A program made the position numbers and the translations under genes. The notes beneath the pieces are model-generated. The model saw only the letters and a program-made list of their open reading frames with translations, was not told the DNA's origin and ran no database searches. DNA of 64,000 nucleotides from the NCBI GenBank assembly GCA_026874595.1, contig CM049322.1, positions 37,941,340 through 38,005,339 of the forward strand, written 5' to 3'. Shown here piece by piece: positions 23,255 to 36,290 of the stretch. Within the stretch, counting starts at the first letter, position 1. Each line of letters begins with the position of its first letter. Origin of the DNA: Sipunculus nudus (taxonomy: Eukaryota; Annelida; Sipuncula; Golfingiida; Sipunculidae).

Positions 23255-23705
23255 ATTGGATGAACAAATAGACACAAACACTATCGGAGGCAAACATCAT
23301 GGTGAATGTTATCAAATAAAAGTGCCATGTCTGTCGGACTGGATTTGCTGATTTTTGGGCTGTGTCCTTACGGTACAGATGAGACAGATAACACTTTTGT
23401 TTACCAATACAAATATTTGCTCTACATGAAATGATAAAGAATCGAAGAATCCAGGTCACCGTAATCTGATTTCAGGTTTTGTTGGATATTTCCCCAAAAA
23501 CCTCTCTGGATGTAAGATTTGATGTTTCCAAATCAAAATTGTTACAATTTGTACCTTAGCCCCAGGTATCAGAGGTCTTTAAGTAAGCCAAGTAAAACAT
23601 TTATCTTTTGCATCAGTTAATCATGCTTGAGTAGCTACTCAAATGGCAACTGATGAAAAGCTGTTATATACTTGTATAATTACACAGAGCGATGAAAGTA
23701 GAATT

Positions 23706-23790
23706 CACAGAAAAATTGCCGATGGAAATCGAACCTATAATCTTCCGAATTCCGGTCGGCTGCTTTAACCGGTGAATCGACTTTTCTGTG
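23706..23790 (-). mobile_element. tRNA-derived SINE-like fragment
   Basis: Read on the minus strand, a GGTTAAAGC-like A box is followed by a short stem around GCCGA...TTCGG and a GGTTCGATTTCC B box (consensus GGTTCGANNCC). It lacks a proper acceptor stem, so it is more likely a SINE head or tRNA relic than a working tRNA gene. Confidence 0.4.
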
Positions 23791-24311
23791 TTATCTAAGT
23801 CCATCCTATATACAATAAATCACCATATGGACATCCTGTTCTCCATTGTACATACAAACCGGAAAATATAAGCTTTAAGGCTAAGTTGGCTGGCAAACCA
23901 AGATAGTTGCACTTTATGTGTGTCCTCACTCTGTCTGTTTTTTTGTCTCATGTGTGTCTTTCATCATTTCATCAGCATCAAAAGTTAAACTTTTATTATT
24001 ATTATTTTAAACATGTACTGACCTTATACTGACCTGAGGCATATCAATGAGTTTAGTTGAGACGGTGAAAAACACATTCGTTCAGGTACTTGAACACCTC
24101 ACTCGGAGCCATCCTCACTGGAGAGACCGAGTCCCAAAACTTTATTACATTTTGTATATACGGGCCAAAATTCAAGAGTGACGCACGGGTAATTGTTACA
24201 TCGACTGACACTTGTTAATATGGCATTGGGTGGTGTGTAGTATCAGGCTTATATTTGAGTAAAACTCATTGGAAATCGGGTTAGATATATTTTGCAGGGC
24301 CTAAAAATATT

Positions 24312-24315
<4 letters not shown>

Positions 24316-24343
<28 letters not shown>
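24316..24343. repeat. poly(A) run of 28
   Basis: An uninterrupted A homopolymer; it may be the tail of a short retroelement. Confidence 0.9.
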
Positions 24344-24349
<6 letters not shown>

Positions 24350-24519
24350 TTCTATCCAATAGGTTAAGCGACTTAGCGACTATTTATCCAATCCATTCAT
24401 GATTTTAAATTCTTTTGACACTAGTTTACTTATTTCCTTCCTTATATGCAAGCATACTTTAAAGCGACTCTATTTAATCTGTTAATAATGTAAATATTTT
24501 TCAGCAATCGTTGACACAT

Positions 24520-25312
24520 TGTTACAGATGTCTCTTTTATTGTATGTGTATGAGCAGCGCTAGCATTTGCCGTTGCAATGACGGCATAGCCTGGTCCACG
24601 CTTGGGGTCTGACGTGTAAACAGTGGTCATGCTAGTCTGGGGTTTTCTCGCCTGGCCGAGCCGAGCCGGCCCACGAGTGAACCCTGATATGTAGAAGCAC
24701 AGCGATGTTGTTCTAGATTTTTCCTGTAACGCATGTGTATCGTGTATCATGTTAGGTTCTTTGGATTGTTCGAGAAATGGAAATTCTCGGCTTGAGGTGA
24801 AAGTTATAAATAAGGGGCTGTGTTTTAGAGCCAAGGGCAGAGGAGAGAAATATTCCAGCGGACACAGAAGCGTGTAAGTCAGTTGTGGACCTTTCCCGAT
24901 AAGTGCGGCAATTATAGATTTTCTTTTAAATTTGTGACGGTTTTTAGTAAGACTTCAGTTTGCCTTTCAGATCACTGCCAGGATTTCACTTTGGATTACA
25001 AAGATTGATTTTGTGATTACATTGGACTGATATTCTCTGAGAAGATTTGTGTGAACTGTTCATCCGGTTTATACATTTTAAAGGACTTGTCGCTATGACA
25101 GTGGTGGTATCTAGGTACTGTGCACTTTGTTTACTATGCTGTGTGATTATATTGTTTTGCTGTTATACAGTTGTTGTACTGTGTAATTGTATTGATTTAG
25201 TGTATTGTAATGTTAGAGTTGTTTTAAGAATAAATTATAGCTATTTGTTAACATAAAAAACTCTGTCTTCTTTATTAATGCCCGCTGACATTTCACTCTG
25301 CCTAGTGTTACA
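24520..25312 (+). mobile_element. possible solo LTR
   Basis: The segment starts TGTTACAG and ends GTGTTACA, so it has the TG...CA borders of an LTR. Inside are a TATA-like TTATAAATA (about 24806) and an AATAAA (about 25230) spaced as promoter and polyadenylation signals would be, followed by about 80 bases to the end. I found neither a target-site duplication nor a partner LTR in the window. It could instead be a gene promoter and first exon. Confidence 0.3.
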
Positions 25313-28300
25313 GAATCTGATTTTTTTTTTAATCTCCATGACAAAGTTTATGTACATCACGCATACGTGATCTGTTGATATTAGGATCCCTAACAGCATC
25401 AAATACAACCCTCGTAGATTTCTATTCTGTAAGAGTGCAAGACATTGTAAATAATTTATACAGGTATATACATATAAACCTAATACATATATATGAAATA
25501 TCCTGACAGATTCTAAGAGCCTCAGATCTATTATGCGTGAATTCTTTGGGATTGCACAGCGGTAATGCGCCTAACGGTACGATATTACCTGCACATTGTT
25601 ACCTGGAAAGACGTGTGGTAACAGGCTCAGCGCTCTCCGCTGGCGTTAGGATTACTCGCGCTTAGGTATGAAAGTGATCTCCAGTGGATTGTCCAAACTC
25701 GGTGGTTTAAGTCAGGTGCAAAGGTCTCCTCGACCAATCAAGACCACCGAACGCCACTTTCTGAGCCAAGGAAAGTCACTCGTGTTATTTATTATAACTA
25801 ATTATTTAACTATTTTTAAAATATATTTAATCGCCACATTACCTCCTGAGATTATAACTGCATTGAAGTGGCCAATAAAATATTTTTTTTAAAACAATTA
25901 GGTGGATAGGGGTGAGGGAATAGAACTGATCTTGGATGTGGAAAATATTGGAAAGTTTCGACGTGTTTACAGTTCGTAGGGTTCCGTGAAGCACGTGTGC
26001 GTAGTTCATGGTTACGTGCCATTGGCGTACCGGTAGCGTCTTTTTTTTTAGGTGTTTCTCAATTTTGTTTGCCATTTGATTGCCATTAATGTCATAAGCT
26101 GTTTGGTGTCAATTTGGGAAAACGTGATATGCCTTTGTGAATAAACAGTGACTGCCACTTCGGCAAAATATCCCGAACGGCAAAGAATTATGAACCAATA
26201 ACAATTGGCTATGCCCCAACTAAGTACCTTTATCTAAGAATAATCCCATTAACCACCAATAACGAACAGAATCAGCCCTTATTTTTGTTAAAAGAAGCCA
26301 GAAATACTATCGATACAGTTGTGAGCTATCACGAAACCATTGGATACGTGTACATGTCCATTTTCAGGATTCCATGCATTGCAATTCAGTCATGTGTATG
26401 CAGAGAGCGTTAACGCACCTTGCATCCGTACAAAGTCTACGCTCCTCAGTCGGCGGTTTTTTACATCTCTCTCGATGTAATAGTTGCTTTGTGTAGAAAT
26501 ATACTCTGGGTTTAATCACCAGGGCTGGCACAGAGCAGAGAATTGTAATCAGACCAATGAGAGCACCACCCGCACCTAGAAATGTCCGGAAGTAAAGATC
26601 TTTTTCAGCAGCCCAGAACATCACACCACACGAAAAATCAATACCCACACCTACAGGGAAACGTAGGCCACCGCCCGCCCATTACCACCTCAGACTTTTG
26701 ACAATGGACCAAACGTTTTCTACCTATCCACTGCCAGGGATTTGAATTGTCTTGTCTTTGCTGCGTCTGCGGGTTACGAGAGTCTTGGTTAGTCTTGACT
26801 GGTCTTGTTGCCTTGGCTTGCCCTACCTAAAGATGTTTGTCTCTGCGCTGTTACGGAACCATAGGGAAACTTAAAATTAAAACATGAAATCGAAAAAATA
26901 CCAGTTAGCCTTATAAGGACTGTTATGTCCTGGCTGTGCTAGTAGTGATGTTGGCTCAACAGGTCTAATCCCCAAACACCCCTGGCAGAACTTGACTGAA
27001 CCGTACTTGACTTGCCTTGACTTGGTCGTTTGGTAAGGGTCTTGGCTCATCTTGGCTGGTTTTGTTCACCCACTAGATACACAAGGGGCGTTCCATCTTC
27101 ATTGATTGGGTCAAGGTGCGTCTTGATCAGGAACAGAAAACTACCATGCTATACGGTCATGAATTCAAACGACGTTGCTTGAAATCAGTCACAAAGCACT
27201 ACTCATGTTATAACAATGCTACTCTGTTACAATAAATCCCTTTGTTATGTGGTAGGTAGTACCATATTTTTTTACGAATTGCAAGTACGGGTAATTCCGT
27301 GACATAAGAAAAACCACGACTAGATATGAATCAGAAAGCATTAAATGGATGTCATTAATTATACCACCCCAATAATGGTACCCTACGATTAGATGAGGCG
27401 GAATATTTAATTGTGGGTTCACAGACGGTGTTTCGTTAAGAGTCTGACCCATGTCCTGCACTCGCCATCCTGGCACAATTAGGAAGAGAGCGTGTGGAAT
27501 GTCTGATTTAACTGCTCGGTATCCAGACAGAAAATGCAAAAATAAGTCTTCATGTAGCAGGTAAGGAAAACCGTTTCGGCTGTGCTGAAGAAGTTGCCAG
27601 TGTTTTCTGAAATTTTAGAAGGACGATAATTCGCAGTTTACCTTATTATAAATTACCAGTAAAGAAAAAAGCGACCTTGAGCTTCAATGTCAAATCTGAT
27701 GACACATTGGGTTGTTGTGACACCCATAAAAAATGATAACTGTTTAAGAAATGAAGATCATCAAGGTCATACCGTAAGATACATATAATTCATTTTAACA
27801 CAATACTTTTGAGGTATTGCATGTTGCGATTATTTGTTAATTGGACACAGTAGGGGGACATATGTTTTCCCACTGTAAAAACAAAGCAATGTTACTTTAT
27901 AAGTTGTAGGATTATTGTAACACAGTCGTTGGGAATCGTACATAAGACCCAGGAGATCGGACTGACATAAAGAATAACCTACAATGCTGAAGATATTTGT
28001 GATAATGGTCTACGAGTCTTTTTCCGTCACAAAAATAATGAATTCTACTTTTACCAAATAACGAAATGTAATGTCTGCAACATATTACTTACTAAGATTC
28101 TTATTCGCGATTCCGGAACTGAATACCCACGACAGTCCCAGAAATTTCCCCAAATTTCTGTTGCAGACCTGTTGTATATGTGTTTTAATCGATGTATGAC
28201 TTGGGCTTTGGCAAACTACAATGCATTACTCAGGTTTGCATGTTGCTAGGTCTTGGAGAGTTTCATTCAGCGACAACTACAAACATTTTTCGCGTGGTTC

Positions 28301-28960
28301 GCCCTGGGTCTATCTAGGGAAAAACCACACATACCTTAGAAGAGGTTTTATGTTGTGGCTTCTTTATTTATTTAACCAGACTTGAAACTTCACCTATAAT
28401 TGATTTATGTGGCCTTCGTTCATGGTAAGGTATAGTTCCATATACGTACATATAGACAGATAGATTCAGTAACAGTGTATATAGCCTAATGGCAATTTTT
28501 TATTATAATTACTGTTAGCAAGCTGTTAATATAGATGCACTATAATACCTCTATATTAATATAGTTGCACTAAAATGCTTAACTAAGTTCGTGTTGTTAT
28601 GAAAGTTTGCATGTTCTTAGATCTATGTAGCTTTAACTTGGAAGCACATCAGCCAAAGTTATTCCAGTAAATCCCCGAAAAATGAAACCTGGCTATAGCT
28701 GGTTTGAAACTTAGATGAATAATACGAAATCTATGTAGCATATCCCTAGCGTACTGCTTGTGGCATATCCCTAACAAAATCCTTGTTACATATCCCTAGT
28801 TTTTGCTTACCTAACGGAGTTTTTGGTTAACGTGGTTTTAGAAATAATTAATGGTATTCAATCCACCTCCAATACCATTTTGAGAGAATAATTTCTCAAC
28901 ACTTAAAAGAAAAACGATAAACTCAATACAAATCTTAACAAATGAAAAAAATGTATATGA
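25313..28960. other. no supported gene
   Basis: Apart from the MITE half copy at 26461-26580, I see no coding or structured element that I can support here. Frames are short and lack splice-site support. Confidence 0.5.
26461..26580. mobile_element. half copy of the intron-8 MITE
   Basis: The stretch shares GTTGCTTTGTGTAG, a CTCTGGGTTTAATCACCAGG-like block and an AATTGTAATCAGACC-like block with 16077-16190, in the same order. The mirrored right half is not present. Confidence 0.6.
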
Positions 28961-28970
28961 GGTAATAATA

Positions 28971-29760
28971 AACTAGATGTGTCGGAACGACACGAATGCC
29001 CCTGCCTGGGGCAAATTAGAAACATTTGTTAAATTTTGTAATTTTTTTTAAGTTCAGGAGGTGTTGTATGGTCAAAAGTAGGTCAAGAAGGGCAAAAAGC
29101 AAACTCGATCTGTAACGGGTCATTATCAAGCAACACACCAAAAATAAGGCCAGTATGCAGGCATTGTGAAAAAAAGTCCATACATGTGCATTTTTCATAA
29201 AAATTTCTGTCTTTCATGAAATTTTCTATGTTCAGGGTCTGTCATATGGTCAAAAATAGGTTAACTGGGACGAAACACGAACTCGATCTGTAAGTGGTCA
29301 TTATGCGCCCACAGACCAAACATTGGGCCAGTATCTGTAAGCATTGCATTGCGAAACTAGAATATTAGCAAAAGCTGATAATCAGTTATAAAATTAAATT
29401 GGAGAGGTATGTACCATGTTTTATAACAATCCACCAAATGCTTCCTGAGAAATATCCTGAGAACCAATGGTTCCTGAGATATAAGCTTCTGAGTTTTTTT
29501 CTATAATCAGCTCTAAAATGTAGAAAAATGGGTCAATGTCACCAATCTTCGAACTAGACCGAGATTTTATCGATATACATCTTCACTGATGAAATAAAAT
29601 TCTAACGGTGAATCCTTTTAGAGATATCCCGCTCACAAGGTAAAAGTTAACAGACGCGGAACGGACGGACGGACGGACACCCGACAGACATATGGATGGA
29701 CGGATAGACGGACAGCTTGGGTGACGACAATAGCCCATCAGCGTATGAGCTGAGGGCTAA
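28971..29760. mobile_element. Helentron-like element A
   Basis: The 5' part has two small hairpins: GTGTCG-GAA-CGACAC (28979-28993) and TGCCCC...GGGGCA (28997-29013). Two diverged copies of the 179-bp repeat follow, then unique sequence with CCTGAGA-type words, an (ACGG)n run (about 29659-29715) and a 3' hairpin with arms TAGCCC (29731-29736) and GGGCTA (29754-29759) followed by AAAA. Central tandem repeats, an ACGG microsatellite and a 3' hairpin are the layout of non-autonomous Helentron/pearl-type elements of molluscs. No Rep/helicase gene is present. Confidence 0.65.
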
Positions 29761-31560
29761 AAACGACTGTACATGTACATTTGTCATGAAAATTTATATT
29801 TTTCATGAAATTTTCTATGTTTAGAAGCCGTAAAACAATCAAAATTAGGTCAACCAGGACGAAACGCGAATTCGATCTGTAACTGGTCTGTATCTGCCAA
29901 CACATAAAAAATCAGGGCGGTATCTGCAGGCATTGCAAAAAAAATGTCCGTACATGTGTATTTGTCATGAAAATTTATATTTTTCATGAAATTTTCTATG
30001 TTTAGGAGCCGTAAAACGGTCAAAAGTAGGTCAACTGGGACAAAACGCGAACTTGATCTGTAACTAGTCAATATCTGCATACAAACCAAAAATCAGGCCA
30101 ATATCTGCAGGCATTGCGAAAAAAGTCCATACATGTGTATTTGTCATGAAAATTTCTAAGTTTTCATGAAATTTTCTAATTTTAGGAGCTGTAAATGGTC
30201 AAAAGTAGGTCAACCGGGAGGAAACGCGAACTCGATCTGTAACTAGTCAGTATCTGCATACACACCAAAAATCAGGCCAATATCTGCAGGCATTGCGAAA
30301 AAAAGTCCGTACATGTGTATTTGTCATGAAAATTTCTATTTTCATGAAATTTTCTAAGTTTAGGAGCCGTAAAACGATCAAAAGTAGATCAACCGGGAGG
30401 AAACGCGAACTCGATCTGTAACTGGTCAGTATCTGCATACACACCAAAAATCAGGCCAATATCTGCAGGCATTGCGAAAAAAGTCCGTACATGTGTATTT
30501 GTCATGAAAATTTCTATTTTCATGAAATTTTCTAAGTTAAAGAGACGTAAAACAGTCAAAAGTAGGTCAACCGGGACGAAACGCTAACTCGATCTGTAAC
30601 TGGTCATTATCTGCTCACACACCAAAAATCAGGCCAATATCTGCAGGCATTGCGAAAAAAAGTCCGTACATGTGTATTTGTCATGAAAATTTCTATTTTC
30701 ATGAAATTTTCTAAGTTTAGGAGCCGTAAAACGGTCAAAAATAGGTCAACCGGGACGAAACGCGAACTCCATCTGTAACTGGTCATTTTTCTGCCCACAC
30801 ATAAAAAATCAGGCCAATATCTGCAGGCATTGCGAAGAAAAGTCCATACATGTGTATTTGTCATGAAAATTTCTATTTTCATGAAATTTTCTAAGTTTAG
30901 GAGCCGTAAAACGATCGAAAGTATATCAACCGGGAGGAAACGCGAACTCGATCTGTAACTGGTCAGTATCTGCATACACACCAAAAATCAGGCCAATATC
31001 TGCAGGCATTGCGAAAAAAGTCCGTACATGTGTATTTGTCATGAAAATTTCTATTTTCATGAAATTTTCTAAGTTAAAGAGACGTAAAACAGTCAAAAGT
31101 AGGTCAACCGGGACGAAACGCTAACTCGATCTGTAACTGGTCATTATCTGCTCACACACCAAAAATCAGGCCAATATCTGCAGGCATTGCGAAAAAAAGT
31201 CCGTACATGTGTATTTGTCATGAAAATTTCTATTTTCATGAAATTTTCTAAGTTTAGGAGCCGTAAAACGGTCAAAAATAGGTCAACCGGGACGAAACGC
31301 GGACTCCATCTGTAACTGGTCATTTTTCTGCCCACACATAAAAAATCAGGCCAATATCTGCAGGCATTGCGAAGAAAAGTCCATACATGTGTATTTGTCA
31401 TGAAAATTTCTATTTTTCATGAAATTTTCTAAGTTTAGGAGCCGTAAAACGGTCAAAAGTAGGTCAACCGGGACGAAACGCGAACTCGATCTGTAACTGG
31501 TCATTATCTGCCCACACACTAAAAATCAGGCCAATATCTGCAGGCATTGCAAAAAAGTCC
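29761..31560. repeat. 179-bp satellite-like tandem array, about 10 copies
   Basis: The landmark CTGCAGGCATTG recurs at 29924, 30105, 30284, 30463, 30641, 30821, 31000, 31178, 31358 and 31538, that is, every 178-181 bases. The unit includes a self-complementary patch, ATGAAAATTTCTATTTTCAT. Copies at 30463, 30641 and 30821 are almost the same as those at 31000, 31178 and 31358, so a 537-bp (3 x 179) higher-order unit has been duplicated. It does not encode a protein. Confidence 0.95.
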
Positions 31561-31668
31561 GTACAACTGTTTGATTTCGGAATGACGGAATGACGGAAGA
31601 TCGGAAGGACGGAATGACGGACATGGGTAAAACTATATGCCCCGGCCACTTTGTGGCGGGGGCATGAA
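31561..31668. mobile_element. 3' end of Helentron-like element B
   Basis: The array ends in a GACGGAATGACGG-type microsatellite, then a long hairpin: arm 31637-31649 (ATGCCCCGGCCAC), loop TTT, arm 31653-31665 with one mismatch, then GAAAAAA. This is the terminal hairpin expected at a Helitron/Helentron 3' end. Confidence 0.65.
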
Positions 31669-32488
31669 AAAAGTCGTTTCTCTTCACTCTGAAGTTTTCT
31701 CATATCACTCCAGCATCAAACAGTATAGTCATCATTCACGTTTCGATGAATTTCTTGTCACAATCGTGCCTCCGATCAAAAGATATCAATCGGTGATCCA
31801 GAGACATTTAAACATACTATATAAACAGGTTAAAATCATTGGATGTGAAACCACACAAAAAACGGGAAGGTTATGATTCGCTTAGCTTCAAGAGTCGAAG
31901 AGAAACAGCATGTCTTAAAGTAAAATCTCTATAATCCCACGGTTAAAACAAATTGAGGACGGTGCGATGTATGGCACCTCTTGTGTCCTTTTACACGTAG
32001 TAAAAGTTGTGTTGTATTGACTTCAGTCATAAAAATATCTAAATATTCTTGAAAAGTAGAAAGTTCTTGTTTCACACATGACGAAGACATTTTCACAGAG
32101 TTTGGATTTACTATATTATACTGTCCAAATACAGTAAAACTACAAGAAAAGTAGCATAGTCACCGGGAGAGGTTATCTAGTGTCGAATTCCTGTGCTCAC
32201 GTAAATTTTAGACCGCTCTAGCACGAGCCAAACCTAGATAAAGGAATCTCGTTTATAGTGTGTATACATTGTCAATGTCATTGGCCTTAGATTGTTTTAC
32301 TCGAAGTGCGTTGACTTCGATTCGCCATAAAAAAGAAGCATGGTTCGTGGGCTTGGTGCGATGGGTAACCCTATGAAAAATCTCATCCAGTGTTTAAATG
32401 CCCCATATATCAAATATAAAGAAAGAAAAACATAGGGTCTGTGCCAACGTGGTTTGAAATTATCACTTCCGTACATGGTAAGTGTCCG

Positions 32489-32628
32489 CACAGGTTTCAG
32501 TAACATATCCCTGTTAGAGCTCCGTCTAGGCACGTTTCTCTAACCCGAGACCACTTCACTTTAGGAAACCATAGTGTGCGTGTGTCACATACCATCTAAC
32601 AGGGATGTGTTATTGACACCTGTGCGAA
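32489..32628. repeat. fold-back inverted repeat (MITE-like)
   Basis: The arm around 32489-32520 (GCACAGGT-TCA-TAACA-ATCCC then TGTTAGA) is inverted at about 32591-32623, with about 70 bases between the arms. There is no coding content. Confidence 0.65.
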
Positions 32629-35600
32629 CCTTTACAAAATACGACACGCTTAGTACAATATACAAATAGCCCGTACGCCCCAAGTGAACTGTTAAAAAAA
32701 TGTTCTTCATACCTGATGTCTGTCATGACTTACATGCAAAAACTTATACCCATAAAATTTCTAGACATAATTATAAGTATTGCAGCATGTTCACATAACA
32801 GTTTATTGCTTGTGATATTGCCTGCAACTTTTCTACCACTTATGTCTGAATATTTTTTTCTTCAGATTTATCAGGACAAGAGCGTTTTTCTCCTGGTAAA
32901 ACATATACAAATCCAACTTTCTAACTGTCAATTCTTTTTATCTTATGTGCAAAATTCAGTGCAATCTATAATTTTGCATCATGTGCACAGATAAATAACT
33001 TATTCGAAATAAATGTAGTAAATTTTACTCATTTCTCATAATACATGTACGTACTACATTTATAAAAAGTGTGCTTTATGTAAGCGAAGAAGTATTTTAA
33101 GATAACGAGAAATGTAAAGTCAAAGTCAGCTAATGGGTAAGGATCATTTACCATATTATTTACCATTTAATGTCATTCACGCATTCCGTTTGAAAAGTAA
33201 AAACAAATTTATGATTCAAAATTAATATAACATGGATTGTACAGCCAAGGAGATTTAGTCCATTGAAATCACCTTGGTTCAGCTAGTTATAATAACAAAC
33301 ACGAGACACTGTGTGTGGCTCGAATGGTGGCGTTCGACAGGGGTAGGTGGAATCAGAGGACGCGGGGAAAAGCATTCACCCTATACAGGCCACTACAACA
33401 CATTCTCTTAGCAACACCTGGGAAAGAACATTGGTCACGAGTCTAGAGAGCCGAGCATTTTACCACCCGACTCTCATTTTCAAACAATGAAAGAAATATA
33501 GCCTTCAATTACTTAAAATACACACTCACACATATACGTATATTGAATTAACACAAATGTTTTGCCGTTCGATGTGCTGGTGAATAGGGTGACTTTAGCA
33601 CACGTTCAATAACAACAGACCCAGATTTCATTCAGAGAATCATTTTACAGACTTGAAACTCTTATAAACTTATGTCAAAACCATAGGAACAATGCACTTA
33701 CAATGCGGTTTGAAACAAATATAACAGGATGTATTGGTATTTTAAAATTTGGGGGTCAATATGGTCGCCATCTTGAAATTTGAGCAAGAGAGGATGATTT
33801 CCGCTTGGCCCAATATCTGAAAACACTGAGTATGGTCAGTGCCATTATGCCAAGTTACATGCTTCTTTCATTTTTTGCACAGTTCCAAGGTTCTTTTACA
33901 TTTTTGGCCATGCTTCTTTTACTTTTTTTGCAAAGTTCCAAATATGCAGGATAACCGCTGGACTTAAGGAGGAAAATATCCAAAATCTTGATTAAAAACA
34001 GCTGATGAGTACATGAAGATGTAACAACCTTAATTGCAATGCTTTCTAGGAACATTTTAACTAAGGTTATCGACATTTTTTAATCTGGCGGCCTTCTTGG
34101 AGATAATTTATTTTCGGCATTATCCCATATTTAAAATTATTATTTAAGAACCCTTTTACCAACTTTAATGCTTCATTTATATTCTGCACAATTTTTAAAA
34201 AAAAATGAGGGCTTAAAGGCTGGACTCAATAGGTCACAAGGACCTCATTTTCATCTATTAAAAATAAACGGGGTATTTATATTCATTGAAACAGGAAAAA
34301 TATTTTAAATAGCTGTTTTAGTTGTATCAATATATTGGTATATTTATTTTGAACAAAATAAGGAAATATAAAAAGGTTTGTGTTTATCATTGATACAGTT
34401 TCAATTTAACAGAACTGTGACCTATTCATTAGGTGTCAATACGTTTGTGGTAGCTAGATAACCTTTCGTTTTATAACTGCTTTTGACGCTTTTACTCGAT
34501 CAGTGTTTATGATAGAGAGGTCCAGTTTTCTACTACAAATTACAGTCACAGGCTATCTCTGCAAACGAAAAACGTCTACTTAAGTAATCATGCGGTATCT
34601 GAAAAAGTTCTAACCAATCCGACCCCGTCATTACTCGGCCTTTCCATACTGGGGGTTGAACGTCTTGGTACTTTATGTTGTTTCAGTTGGCCAAGGAAGT
34701 CGAATGTGCACGGCTGCGTCCTGCTTTAACTTAATTAAATGGCTTTTTATAAGAAAATCATTTCATGTAATCTATCAGACATTATTATGTGAGATTATTG
34801 TAAAGAAACTGTTTAATTTTGTAGAAATATCTTGTAAAATATACAATTTACTTTCATCATTCAAATAGTCAGAAGACGCACAGGATAAACAACACGTGTG
34901 ATGAAAACATTCCGTTTTCATATTAACTTGGGATTCATATTACACTTGCAATGTACACTTCTGTATGAAAATTACTTGTTAATTTTGCAGATTTCTGGGT
35001 CTATGCGTATTCTCATAGTTATAGGCAGTCCTACATGAAGTGCTACAATTAAATTAAATATAACATACAGCCTGAATTAAGTGGACTTACTCAACGAGAT
35101 ATGATAAATTGGTGTTTGACGGCATATTAACACGACTACGTGATTTTATTAACATGAATATGTTGAATGTGAATGTTACAAGCAAAAAAGAATATGTGCA
35201 CATAGCATTTTATATAATTAAAAGATATATAGATATGCATACATATTACTTGGTTTCTGTGGGGTTGAACATGAAGTGATCATATTTAATTACACTATAT
35301 TGGACCAAATATACCTTTAATATTTTTGTGTTTCGGGATTATTCAAACTTCATTCTTTTTCTTTATTACCGTACTTAACATAAAGTTGTTTTTATATTTT
35401 TCTGTTAAACATTGAGTGAAACGTTTAATCAAATGTAAAAGATAGTGTCTTAAACTATAGTGAATATAAACCTACCTGAAATTGGTTTATGTTGTAATCA
35501 TGAACTAGCTTTAAATAATGAACTGAACATAGCCAAATTAAGCAATAGTTGCACCAGAACCCTTATTTATACTAAAGGATTTACATTTTTCTTCTTAATT

Positions 35601-35859
35601 AAGGACCAACATTTACAAGAAATGCAATTTAAATATATTTACACGTATAAGTTTCACCTACAGGAAATGGGCTATGGTAATGTAGAAGGCAGGGTCAGCA
35701 TATGATAATATCCCTAGTAATATGAGCCAAGTAATGGTAATAGTAATAATAATAGATGAAACATGATTAAATAGTTATAGTAATAGTGATAACAATAGAA
35801 CCACTGTAATAGGACCAAATCCTGCTATATATATGTGTGTGTGTTTGTGTATATCACCT

Positions 35860-36290
35860 TTGATCACGTCATCCCAAAACCAAAGGGTGCTGCTTTAGTG
35901 GGGAAGGGCATATACAAGTTGGCTTGAAACCGAAAAAAAAATGTGAGGACATGTGAGGACATGTGAGCTCTTTTCGTCCTTGACCTTTGACCCCAAACTC
36001 AACAGATTTTTTCCGTTTTAATAAAGCAGCCGATTGTGGAAGATCAAAGGTTTATGATGAAAATTTTGGCTGAAAATGCATCTACGATATTTTAAGGAAG
36101 TGGGAAGGGTGACATTTACGTTTGACCTGATGACCCAAATACTAATTGGATTCTTACTTTAGTGTGTGTGTGTGTGTGTGGCGGGGGGTCATATAAAAGT
36201 CAAATTAAATACCTATATGTCAATCCAAATTGGCAAAAATTTAGACGGACGGACATGGGACAGGGTAATTACAGAAGAGCACAATTTTTT
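35860..36290. mobile_element. Helentron-like fragment
   Basis: It has CCTTGACCTTTGACCCC wording, a (TG)n run at about 36163-36180 and a GACGGACGGACATGGGACA tail, as in other molluscan Helentron-type repeats. No clear terminal hairpin remains. Confidence 0.35.

Larger units (their letters stand above)
22492..24519. other. no supported gene
   Basis: It contains a long (TA)n tract (22963-23045), a dispersed-repeat fragment (23164-23254), a tRNA-like SINE fragment (about 23706-23790) and an A28 homopolymer (24316-24343). An extra 3' exon of the PAN gene could start at 22668 after a weak acceptor, but its phase does not fit exon 3. Confidence 0.5.

Noticed and set aside
24442-24834. 130-codon minus-strand frame
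   Set aside because: No recognisable domain; it overlaps the LTR-like segment and its TATA box, and the composition looks non-coding.
29850-31401. Repeated minus-strand frames beginning MVCMQILTSYRSSSRF and similar
   Set aside because: They recur only because the 179-bp satellite recurs; the unit length is not a multiple of three and frames shift between copies.
29761-31560. Regularly spaced repeats that might be taken for a CRISPR array
   Set aside because: The units are 179-bp head-to-tail copies with no unique spacers, in a eukaryotic context.
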